Assembly: GCF_002135435.1 (NCBI RefSeq) | Contig: NZ_NEGK01000003.1 | Location: forward strand, 1-64,000 | DNA: 64,000 bases | Reading direction: 5' to 3' | DNA from: Acinetobacter sp. ANC 3813 | GTDB lineage: Bacteria > Pseudomonadota > Gammaproteobacteria > Pseudomonadales > Moraxellaceae | Shown: positions 55,257 through 62,994 of the stretch, piece by piece | Layout of the letters: every line of letters starts with the position of its first letter | How positions within the stretch are numbered: the stretch's first letter is position 1 | Translations under genes and position numbers: made by a program | The notes under the pieces: generated by a model | The model's input: the letters and a program-made list of their open reading frames with translations, nothing else | Database searches by the model: none | Told to the model about the DNA's origin: nothing

Positions 55257-55286
55257 ATATATGGGAACACTCAGCAGATTTTCAAC
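55257..55286 (-). promoter_or_regulatory. Sigma-32 (RpoH) promoter of clpB
   Basis: On the minus strand GTTGAAA (55286-55280), a 14-base spacer and CCCATATAT (55265-55257) closely match the heat-shock consensus CTTGAA-N13-17-CCCCATNT. It predicts a start about 30 bases before the clpB ATG. Confidence 0.75.
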
Positions 55287-55466
55287 TATATTTTTATTAT
55301 ATTTTTCAAAAACTTAAATAAAAATAAGTGATAGATTTCAATATTAATATTGGTCTGCTTAAAAATAATTTCAAGTCTTTTATGTAAATAAATCCATAAT
55401 ATTTTTAAGGTATATGCTTCACGGCTAAAATACCCGCTTTTTTGATGATCATTTGACTGATTTAGC

Positions 55467-55501
55467 AATAAAAAAGACCCAAACTTTGGATCTTTTTTAC
55501 G
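55467..55501. terminator. Terminator of the aldo/keto reductase gene
   Basis: AAAAAGACCCAAA-CTTTGGATCTTTTTT forms an almost perfect stem with A and T runs just beyond the gene's stop on the minus strand. Confidence 0.8.
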
Positions 55502-55513
55502 TTCTTAAATAAA

Positions 55514-56563
55514 TTAAGGCGCTGGATTAGGCTGCTGACGGTGAATCTCTTCAATGCCTTGTAAAATTTCTTCTGAAAGATTGACCTCGAATGCATCAAT
55601 ATTTTCTTTCAGCTGTTCTAAATTGGTTGCGCCAATAATGGTACTGGTCACAAAAAACTGCTGTTTAATAAAAGCTAAAGCCAGCTGCGTTAATGTTAGA
55701 CCGTGCTGCTCAGCAAGCTGGGCATACTGTTCAGTCGCCCATTCACTTTGCGGATTGCTGTAGCGGCTAAAACGGCTGTATAAGGTGACTCGGGCATTTT
55801 CAGGACGAGCGCCATGACGGAATTTACCTGTTAAAAAGCCAAATGCCAAAGGTGAATACGCCAGTAAGCCGACCCCTTCATATTTAGCAATTTCAGACAT
55901 GCCAATTTCATAAGTACGGTTCAGCAGACTATATGGGTTTTGTACGCTCACGAATTTTTCTAAACCCAGCTGTTCTGCCAAATGCAAAAACTTAAGTGTG
56001 CCCCATGGCGTTTCATTCGATAAGCCTATATGACGAATACGGCCTTTTTTCACCTCATTGCTGAGCGCAGTTAAGGTTTCAGCCAAATCTGTCACTTCAC
56101 GCTCGCTATGTGCTTCTGCATTGCCATAGCCAAGTTTGCCAAAGAAATTGACTGGGCGCTGCGGCCAATGCAGCTGATACAGATCAATATAATCCGTCTG
56201 CAGATGCTTTAAATTGCCATCCAGCGCTGACGCTATATCTGCAGCGCTGAAACGGGTCTGACCATCTCGAATTTGGCTGCCGCCCTGCGAAGGTCCTGCA
56301 ATTTTAGAGGCAATGATTACTTTGTCGCGGCCGCCGCGCGCTGCCAGCCAATTGCCGATAATAGCTTCAGTCGAACCTTGGGTTTCCGGTTTAGGCGGTA
56401 CAGGATACATTTCCGCCGTATCCCAAAAATTCAATCCGCGCTCCAGGGCATAATCCAACTGTGCAAAACCTTGCTCTTGTGTATTTTGCTCACCAAAAGT
56501 CATGGTGCCTAAACAGATTTCTGGAACCTGAATCCCTGATGTACCCAATGTCTTGAATTGCAT
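55514..56563 (-). CDS. Aldo/keto reductase (Tas-like)
   Basis: A 349-residue NADPH-dependent TIM-barrel oxidoreductase. The tetrad residues lie in 'FWDTAEMYPVP' (Asp, Tyr), 'KVIIASKIAG' (Lys) and 'YIDLYQLHWPQ' (His). The coenzyme loop is 'IIGATNLEQLKENI'. The long insert and 'YPVPPKPETQGSTE' segment are characteristic of the Tas subgroup. The natural substrate is unknown. AGGAAGG precedes the ATG. Confidence 0.9.
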   Translation of the reverse strand: MQFKTLGTSGIQVPEICLGTMTFGEQNTQEQGFAQLDYALERGLNFWDTAEMYPVPPKPETQGSTEAIIGNWLAARGGRDKVIIASKIAGPSQGGSQIRDGQTRFSAADIASALDGNLKHLQTDYIDLYQLHWPQRPVNFFGKLGYGNAEAHSEREVTDLAETLTALSNEVKKGRIRHIGLSNETPWGTLKFLHLAEQLGLEKFVSVQNPYSLLNRTYEIGMSEIAKYEGVGLLAYSPLAFGFLTGKFRHGARPENARVTLYSRFSRYSNPQSEWATEQYAQLAEQHGLTLTQLALAFIKQQFFVTSTIIGATNLEQLKENIDAFEVNLSEEILQGIEEIHRQQPNPAP

Positions 56564-56681
56564 ATGCCTTCCTGTTGATTCGCATTCATGGTTTTACAAA
56601 TATAGCTAGACTAACGAAAACGAAGCCCAGAGTTAAATCTTTATTTCATCAAACTTTGTGCCTAAATGTGAGAAAGGCGGA

Positions 56682-56720
56682 CATAAAAAAAGCAAACCCT
56701 AGGATTTGCTTTTTTTATCT
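56682..56720. terminator. Terminator of crp/vfr
   Basis: AAAAAAAGCAAACCC-TAG-GATTTGCTTTTTTT forms a stem (AAGCAAA/TTTGCTT) with A and T runs just after the gene's stop. Confidence 0.8.
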
Positions 56721-56732
56721 GGCTAAGAATAT

Positions 56733-57443
56733 TTATTCTTCGTCATCAATCTCTTCAGACGAAAAATCATTGTTCGCCTCTAAAGACGCATCAAAAATTA
56801 AAATCGCTTTACCGTCAGTCTCAATCATACCTTGTTCTTCTAATGTTTTCAGAACACGGCCAACCATTTCACGTGAACACCCTACAATACGTCCAATTTC
56901 TTGGCGGGTGATACGGATTTGACGGCCATTCGGCAGAATCATCGCTTCTGGCTGCGAAGAAAGATCGATTAGACAGCGCGCAATACGGCCTGAAACATCT
57001 ATAAACGCCAAGTCAGTAACTTTACGTGTAGTGTTTTTCAAGCGGCGAACCAGCTGAGCAAATACTGCATAGCTCAAATCTGGGTATTGTTTGCTTAACT
57101 CATGAAAATTTTCATAGGTTACTTCGGCAATTTCACAGACATCACGAGTGCGGACTTCCGCAGTACGCTGTGCATTTGTTTCGAATAAACCCATTTCCCC
57201 AAAAAAGTCACCCGCGTTTAAATACGCAACGACGATTTCACGTTCATCATCTTCACTCAAGATGATTGATACAGACCCCTTCAAAATTAAATACAAAGAT
57301 TTAGATTCTGATCCTGCATCCACGATAGTCGTGCGTTTAGGGTAACGATTAATATATGCACGTTTTAATAATGCTTTTACTGACTCTGGGAGTTGTCCTG
57401 GAGACAGTGCATCAGTGCTAAGTTGTGAAAAGCTTGAAGTCAT
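56733..57443 (-). CDS. crp: cAMP receptor protein (CRP/Vfr-like)
   Basis: A 236-residue CRP/FNR-family regulator. The N-terminal cAMP-binding barrel has 'GDFFGEMGLFETNAQRTAEV' (phosphate-binding Glu and Arg), the dimer helix carries 'RRLKNTTRKV', and the C-terminal winged helix reads 'ITRQEIGRIVGCSREMVGRVLKTLEEQG', with recognition helix residues R-E-xx-G-R identical in type to CRP/Vfr. It controls catabolic and, in relatives, virulence genes. It is divergent from the OsmC-family gene, the same neighbour as E. coli yhfA. Confidence 0.92.
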   Translation of the reverse strand: MTSSFSQLSTDALSPGQLPESVKALLKRAYINRYPKRTTIVDAGSESKSLYLILKGSVSIILSEDDEREIVVAYLNAGDFFGEMGLFETNAQRTAEVRTRDVCEIAEVTYENFHELSKQYPDLSYAVFAQLVRRLKNTTRKVTDLAFIDVSGRIARCLIDLSSQPEAMILPNGRQIRITRQEIGRIVGCSREMVGRVLKTLEEQGMIETDGKAILIFDASLEANNDFSSEEIDDEE

Positions 57444-57590
57444 GCTAACAGTTCCGGTTATGGATAATTTATAGATCGCACAAGACCTAAGATGAACTTG
57501 TCACACGCAAGAGATGAAATTCCTTATCAACTCCATTTATGTTAGTGTACAGGTACTGCGTAAATTTATAGCTTTTTTTAAGGACTTGCA

Positions 57591-58019
57591 ATGCAATCGA
57601 GTGTTCATTGGCTAGAGAATGTCGCTTTTGAAGCAAAAACTCAAAGCGGCCACACTATAATCATGGATGGATCGCCAGAATACGGCGGCGAAAACCGGGG
57701 CGCTCGCCCAATGGAGCTTATTTTAACTGGGCTTGGCGGCTGTGCATCATTCGATATTGTGACCATTTTGAAGAAGGCTCGCCAAGATATTACTGATGTG
57801 CGCTGCGACCTGAAAGCGGAACGTGCGGACACTATTCCAGCAGTATTTACCAAAATTCATCTGCACTTTGTGATTAGCGGCAATGGCGTAAAAGAAAAGC
57901 AAGTCGCAAAAGCAGTGGAACTCTCCGCAGAGAAATATTGCTCTGCCAGCAAAATGCTGATGGACGGCGGTGTTGAAATTACCCATGACTTTGAAATTTT
58001 AGAAGCTGCTGCTGTTTAA
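57591..58019 (+). CDS. OsmC family protein (YhfA-like)
   Basis: A 142-residue OsmC-fold protein with 'GARPMELILTGLGGCASFDIVTIL' (the first redox-type Cys region) and 'SAEKYCSASKML' (the second Cys). OsmC/Ohr proteins often reduce organic peroxides; the YhfA branch is uncharacterised. AAGGA lies six bases before the ATG. Pairing with crp is conserved between distant gammaproteobacteria. Confidence 0.88.
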   Translation: MQSSVHWLENVAFEAKTQSGHTIIMDGSPEYGGENRGARPMELILTGLGGCASFDIVTILKKARQDITDVRCDLKAERADTIPAVFTKIHLHFVISGNGVKEKQVAKAVELSAEKYCSASKMLMDGGVEITHDFEILEAAAV

Positions 58020-58028
58020 AATTTAAAG

Positions 58029-58061
58029 TGTAAAAAAACCGCAGATTTTGCGGTTTTTTTA
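58029..58061 (+). terminator. Terminator of the OsmC-family gene
   Basis: AAAAAACCGCA-GATT-TTGCGGTTTTTTT forms a strong hairpin with T run, 12 bases past the stop. Confidence 0.88.
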
Positions 58062-58205
58062 GCTTTGATATTTGTTCATCTGTCTCTTTATTTGAACTTT
58101 TGAGCCAAATTCCCCATCTCTATCCATATTCAATCTTCAAAGTTCATCCGAAACCTAGCCGCACATGCTACATTCCAATCTATAGCGTTCAGAAGATTAG
58201 GCCTT

Positions 58206-59069
58206 ATGGAAAACTTAGTCTGTTATAAGCAGCTGCCGATATGGACAGCTGAAACCATCCCTGCTGGATTTTTAAAAGCGCATAACACCAAAGCAGGAAC
58301 ATGGGCCAAGCTGCAAATTTTTCAGGGCGATATTAACTTTGCCATGCTGGATGAATCAGGTCAGGTTCTTTCAGAACATCTATTTACAGTAGACCAGCAG
58401 CCCCCGTTTATAACACCGCAAGCATGGCATAAAATTATGTCAGCCAGTACAGATGCTAAATTCCAGCTCAGTTTCTACTGCAGCCCTGATGATTATTTTG
58501 TAAAAAAATATCAGCTCACGCCTACGCATTCTGAAATTTTAGCGGCGATGCCAGAATTAAAGTCAGGCAAAGCACTGGATGTTGGCTGCGGTACAGGCCG
58601 CAATAGCTTGTATTTGGCGCAGCACGGCTTTGAGGTGGATGCATGGGATGTAAATGCCATGAGTATTCAAAAGCTGAATGACATCATTCATACAGAACAG
58701 ATCAGCAACATTCATACGCAAACACGTGATTTGAACCTCGATGCGCATATTGACGGTTTCTATGATTTTATCTGCTGCACGGTGGTCATGATGTTTTTAG
58801 AGCGCCAGACCATTCCGCATTTGATTAAAAATATGCAGCAAGCGACCCAAAAAGATGGATTCAATTTGATTGTCTGCGCCATGGATACTGCAGATTATCC
58901 TGTACAGCCTGATTTTCCATTCAGCTTTAAGCACAATGAGCTGAATGAATACTATTTGGGCTGGAAAATTTTAAAATACAATGAAAATGTCGGGGAACTG
59001 CATCGTACAGATGCTCAAGGCAAACGCATCAAACAGCGATTTGCGACACTGCTGGCGCAAAAAATTTAA
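58206..59069 (+). CDS. tehB: TehB-like SAM-dependent methyltransferase with DUF1971 domain
   Basis: A 287-residue protein. The N-terminal DUF1971 part (1-85, '[29 protein letters not shown]') precedes a class I methyltransferase with motif I '[19 protein letters not shown]' and 'FDVDAWDVN'-type acidic strand 2. This two-domain form matches the long TehB of Haemophilus. TehB methylates tellurite and related compounds, and in Haemophilus it also aids oxidative-stress resistance. No tehA is adjacent. A short ribosome site (AGG) is seen. Confidence 0.87.
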   Translation: MENLVCYKQLPIWTAETIPAGFLKAHNTKAGTWAKLQIFQGDINFAMLDESGQVLSEHLFTVDQQPPFITPQAWHKIMSASTDAKFQLSFYCSPDDYFVKKYQLTPTHSEILAAMPELKSGKALDVGCGTGRNSLYLAQHGFEVDAWDVNAMSIQKLNDIIHTEQISNIHTQTRDLNLDAHIDGFYDFICCTVVMMFLERQTIPHLIKNMQQATQKDGFNLIVCAMDTADYPVQPDFPFSFKHNELNEYYLGWKILKYNENVGELHRTDAQGKRIKQRFATLLAQKI

Positions 59070-59149
59070 ACGGCAGCTAAATCAGTCATGAAATTTGTGT
59101 CCGCATTATCTGACATGAATCATAGATACTGCCGAACTTCTAAAATAAA

Positions 59150-59182
59150 TAAAAAGAACCTGCAGCAGGAGCATGCTGCAGG
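59150..59182 (-). terminator. Terminator of the OprD-family porin gene
   Basis: CCTGCAGCA (59159-59167) and TGCTGCAGG (59174-59182) form a perfect 9-bp stem. On the minus strand it is followed by TTCTTTTTATTT, ending the porin transcript about 60 bases after its stop. Confidence 0.8.
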
Positions 59183-59240
59183 CTATCAAACTTTAGACCG
59201 TGCAATGATCAGCTCATGGCACTTATAGCTTTATTCAGGG

Positions 59241-60500
59241 CTATTTAAACTTCCATGTATAGTCAATGTTTACACGCTGCTCTTTGGCGGTTTTAAAGGT
59301 CGCCATTGGGCCGAAGTCATTTTTGTAATCTTCATGGCGCAGACGGATAAACAAACCCTTTAACGGCGTGCTCTGCAGCTGATAGCTTAACTCAATTCCA
59401 AATTTGCGCTCTTCCAGTTCCTGCCCTGGTTTTAAATTTTCAAGATGAATATCTGAGCCTTTGGTATAGCGCGTCATCAGTCTTAAGCCCGGCAGCTGAT
59501 CTTTAAAATCGTAGTCATAACGGATGGACCACGCTTTTTCATTCGGGTTTAAAAAGTCGCTGGCCCAAGAGTCAATAAAGGTATTGGCTTCGCCGCCGCT
59601 TAAGTAAGGAAAGCCCGTATCGCCTGAGTTATGAATGTAACCGCCGCTGATTTTGTGGTTATCTATACCTAAACCTAAAATCATATTGCCATGATGGTTA
59701 TCGATATTGCCTGCCAGCGCTTCACCTTCATCGACTGTGCGAAAATAGCGGAAGTCATTGAATACACTGTAGCGGTCATCAAAACGATACGTGTTTTTCG
59801 CCCACAGCGTATATTGATCATAGACCTCGTGCAGATTGCCATAGAACAGGCCGACAACCCGCTCAGGGTTAAAGTAATAATAGCCGCCTGCATAATGCAG
59901 TCCTGATGTTTCCACTGAAGGATATTTCTTATTCGCGCCTGAAAGCTTAATTTTTTCCCAGTTGCTCGAATCGCGGTGCGTCACGCGGTCGACATAGCCT
60001 GCTTCTAGTTTAAAGCTGTCCAAATCTTTCGACTCTAAGGCCATACCGCGATAAATTTGAGGCAATAGGCGTGCTGGAGAGCCGACTAAAACAGGTGTGT
60101 TGGGAAATAATGTGCCCGCTTTAATTTCAGTTTGTGACACTTTAGCTTTTGCGGTCAGTCCAATTTTGCCAAAAGAATCTGCTGGATCGCCCTGTTTATC
60201 TACAGGCATTAACGAAGTTCCTTGATAACCCTCTTTACCCCAAAGGTTAAAGCCTGCGCCTGCATACAGATCGATACCAAATCCGACTGGCCCCTCGGTA
60301 TAACCTGACTTAGCATTTAAAATAAATCCTTGCGACCATTGACGGGCAGCAGATTGCTTGACTTCTGGATCGGTAAAATTACGGTCTAAATAAAAGTTAC
60401 GGGCAGTTACCGTGACTGAGCTGTCATCGACAAAGTCAGCCCATGCAGCTGGAGATAATGTAGCAATGCTGCATAGCGCAGCCAATACTGTTTTTTTCAT
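59241..60500 (-). CDS. OprD-family outer membrane porin
   Basis: A TTG at 60506 is open, but the ATG at 60500 with AAGGA nine bases upstream is the natural start (419 residues). The signal peptide ends near residue 22 ('LSPAAWA'). The mature protein has the OprD pattern: 'DDSSVTVTARNFYLDRNF', repeated 'RYDYDF'-type strands, and a C-terminal aromatic/charged strand 'VNIDYTWKFK' (the extreme residue is Lys, not Phe). OprD porins carry small carboxylates, amino acids or aromatic acids. The substrate is unknown, but the fatty/aromatic acyl-CoA genes downstream make a carboxylate plausible. Confidence 0.9.
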   Translation of the reverse strand: MKKTVLAALCSIATLSPAAWADFVDDSSVTVTARNFYLDRNFTDPEVKQSAARQWSQGFILNAKSGYTEGPVGFGIDLYAGAGFNLWGKEGYQGTSLMPVDKQGDPADSFGKIGLTAKAKVSQTEIKAGTLFPNTPVLVGSPARLLPQIYRGMALESKDLDSFKLEAGYVDRVTHRDSSNWEKIKLSGANKKYPSVETSGLHYAGGYYYFNPERVVGLFYGNLHEVYDQYTLWAKNTYRFDDRYSVFNDFRYFRTVDEGEALAGNIDNHHGNMILGLGIDNHKISGGYIHNSGDTGFPYLSGGEANTFIDSWASDFLNPNEKAWSIRYDYDFKDQLPGLRLMTRYTKGSDIHLENLKPGQELEERKFGIELSYQLQSTPLKGLFIRLRHEDYKNDFGPMATFKTAKEQRVNIDYTWKFK

Positions 60501-60726
60501 GTTCAAAATCCTTAGACAAAAGTTCCCTGTTCCATTGGCAAATGCCGATAGAAATTTAAGTTAATACCTGAGATGGTGTACTGCGTTTAGACAGCTGCTA
60601 ATTGATGATCTTTAGGTCATACGTGCTTTCAAATGATTCTCCCTGTTTCCCCTATGCATCATCCTGATGCGATTCATTCGTATATGCCTGAGCATTTAAA
60701 AAGTCTGTAAAGCGATGTAGTTAATC

Positions 60727-60756
60727 TTTGCCCGCCTCGAAAGCAGGCAAAAATCA
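60727..60756 (-). terminator. Terminator of the PaaI-family thioesterase gene
   Basis: On the minus strand TTTGCCTGC-TTTCGAG-GCGGGCAAA forms a stem (one G-T pair) about 25 bases after the stop. The T tract is weak, so confidence is moderate. Confidence 0.55.
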
Positions 60757-60781
60757 TGGTTTAGCTTGGGCTATTTACCCT

Positions 60782-61183
60782 TTAAACAGGTGTAAATGCG
60801 GCTGTTGCCTTTGCCACAGCTTTAGCTTGCTGATAAGCCACAGCTTCAATATTGGAAATCCTGCGGCCTTGGCGAACAAAGCACACATGAACTTCGACCT
60901 GTTCCAGCTGACAAGGTCTTAAAAACGATACATTCATAGTGACCGTAGCTGCAGGAGCACCTTCTTGGGCTAGCATGGCAAATAAGCCCATAGCATCATC
61001 CAACATGGAGCACAGCATGCCGCCTTGCAGCTGGCCCATTGGATTGGAAAATTCAGGACGCGGCTGATAGCTGATCACCGCCTGCCATTCGTCCTGCTGA
61101 ATGCTTTCAATCTTTCCGCCAAGAAAGGTATGAATCGCTGGGGGTTGTAAACCGTGAATACACGCTTTTAAATCAAAGGCCAT
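60782..61183 (-). CDS. PaaI-family hotdog-fold thioesterase
   Basis: A 133-residue hotdog-fold protein with the family segment 'EFSNPMGQLQGGMLCSMLDDAMGL' holding the catalytic Asn/Asp-type residues, and 'TVTMNVSFLRPCQLEQVEVHVCFVRQGRRISNIEAVAYQ'. It hydrolyses acyl-CoA thioesters and may protect CoA pools. It lies directly downstream of the acyl-CoA dehydrogenase (about 20 bases) and is likely its operon partner. Confidence 0.88.
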   Translation of the reverse strand: MAFDLKACIHGLQPPAIHTFLGGKIESIQQDEWQAVISYQPRPEFSNPMGQLQGGMLCSMLDDAMGLFAMLAQEGAPAATVTMNVSFLRPCQLEQVEVHVCFVRQGRRISNIEAVAYQQAKAVAKATAAFTPV

Positions 61184-61203
61184 TGGGTCTTATTCTCCAA
61201 AAC

Positions 61204-62994
61204 TTATTCACCAAAATAGGCATTATCAAAACCTGTAATTACACTGCCCGTATTGCTCACCGTATAAGCCAATCCACGGATTTCTGGCAATACGGCTTTG
61301 TGATAGAAACGTGCGGTTTCAATTTTGCCTTTCAGGAAGTTAACGTTGCTATCGCCTGCGGCTAAAAGTTCAGATGCTTTGAGAGCGCTTTGCGCCAATT
61401 GCCATGCACCTGTCACTAAGCCCGTCAGCATTAAGTACGGTACAGAAACCGAAAGCGCCTGCTTCGTTGACTGCATAAACTGGCCTGCAATTGCGCGGCT
61501 ATGCTGTTCCAGCAGTTCAATGGCATATTTCAGCTCAAAGGCAATATCCGCCAAATCTGCATTGGCTTCTGCTTGGGCTAAAGTCTGCTTCATTAAGCCA
61601 ATCAGCACACTTAAGTTTTTACCCTGATCTTTCACCACTTTACGGCCTACTAAGTCTGCGGCTTGAATTGCAGTTGTGCCTTCATAAATCACGCTGATCA
61701 CGGCATCGCGTAAATACTGCGCCACACCGGTTTCTTCAATAAAGCCCAAGCCGCCATGCACTTGAATGCCTATCGTAGTGGTTTTTAATGCTGTCTCTGT
61801 TGCCCAAGCTTTAAAGACTGGGATGAGTAAATCCACCAAGCCTTGATTGTGTTGACGTACCTCTGCATCTGCATGGCGGAAGCTAATGTCCTGTGCTTGC
61901 GCAATAAATAATGACAGCGCGCGCATAGCTTCCACATTGGATTTCATTTGCAACAGCTGGCGGCGTACATCTGCATGTTCAATAATTGCAACTGATTGCC
62001 CAGTTTCAGCGTCTACGCCCTGTACACGCTCACGCGCATAATCAAGCGCCGCTTGGTAAGAACGCTCAGTTAAAGCAACGCCTTCCATACCTACAGTTAA
62101 ACGAGCCATGTTCATCATCACAAACATTGCCATAAGGCCTTTATTTTTCTCGCCAACTAAATAACCCAGTGCACCTTCGTTATCGCCATAGGCCATGACA
62201 CAAGTTGGGCTGGCATGAATGCCGAGCTTATGTTCAATGGATACGCAGCGCAGATCATTGCGCTCACCCAATGAACCATCATCATTGACCATAAACTTTG
62301 GTACTAGGAATAGCGAAATACCGCGCACACCTTCAGGTGCATCGGGTAAACGCGCTAATACTAAGTGAATGATGTTGTCGGTAAAATCATGCTCACCAAA
62401 AGTGATAAAGATTTTTTGACCATGAATGCGGTAAGTGCCATCTCCCTGATCAATGGCTTTGGTTTTTAACGCACCTACATCTGAACCTGCACCCGGCTCG
62501 GTCAGATTCATGGTGCCGCCCCATTCGCCGGAGACCAATTTTGGTAAATACTTTTGCTTTAACTCATCTGATCCCGCATGGCTGATGGCTTCAATTGCGC
62601 CAATGGTCAGACCAGAACACATCACGAAGGATTTGTTCGCAGACATCATGATTTCATTGACCGCAGTCGATAAAATATAAGGTAATCCTTGACCGCCAAA
62701 CTCAGGCTCTAAGGAAATATTATTCCAGCCTGCATGCGTGTACTGCGCATACGCTTCTTTAAAACCTTTCGGTGTCGTCACCACGCCATCGGTAATTTTT
62801 AAACCTTCACGGTCACCGCTGGCATTGATCGGATCCAGTACATTGGTAGCAAATTTACCTGCTTCATCCAAAATAGATTCATACAGATCTACACCTAAGT
62901 CTTCTAAACCCGGAAGCTGAGCCAATTGCTCTTGATCTAAAAGATGGTTGAAGATAAAGCTTAGATCATTGAGAGGGGCTTTGTAGCTATTCAT
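61204..62994 (-). CDS. Acyl-CoA dehydrogenase, long (DmdC-like) type
   Basis: A 596-residue flavoenzyme, longer than ordinary acyl-CoA dehydrogenases (about 380-400). It belongs to the extended group with N- and C-terminal additions, including 3-methylmercaptopropionyl-CoA dehydrogenase DmdC. The core 'NLTEPGAGSDVGALKTKA' (FAD/substrate), 'ITFGEHDFTDNIIHLVLAR', 'QVHGGLGFIEETGVAQYLRDA' and 'IYEGTTAIQAADLVGRK' (with catalytic Glu region) are intact. Its ATG overlaps the stop of the upstream ligase by four bases (ATGA). DMSP use is not implied by this alone. Confidence 0.92.
   Translation of the reverse strand: MNSYKAPLNDLSFIFNHLLDQEQLAQLPGLEDLGVDLYESILDEAGKFATNVLDPINASGDREGLKITDGVVTTPKGFKEAYAQYTHAGWNNISLEPEFGGQGLPYILSTAVNEIMMSANKSFVMCSGLTIGAIEAISHAGSDELKQKYLPKLVSGEWGGTMNLTEPGAGSDVGALKTKAIDQGDGTYRIHGQKIFITFGEHDFTDNIIHLVLARLPDAPEGVRGISLFLVPKFMVNDDGSLGERNDLRCVSIEHKLGIHASPTCVMAYGDNEGALGYLVGEKNKGLMAMFVMMNMARLTVGMEGVALTERSYQAALDYARERVQGVDAETGQSVAIIEHADVRRQLLQMKSNVEAMRALSLFIAQAQDISFRHADAEVRQHNQGLVDLLIPVFKAWATETALKTTTIGIQVHGGLGFIEETGVAQYLRDAVISVIYEGTTAIQAADLVGRKVVKDQGKNLSVLIGLMKQTLAQAEANADLADIAFELKYAIELLEQHSRAIAGQFMQSTKQALSVSVPYLMLTGLVTGAWQLAQSALKASELLAAGDSNVNFLKGKIETARFYHKAVLPEIRGLAYTVSNTGSVITGFDNAYFGE

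Noticed and set aside
55286..55468. 60-codon frame between clpB and the aldo/keto reductase gene
   Set aside because: Lies in AT-rich spacer, overlaps the sigma-32 promoter region, has no binding site and no recognisable product.
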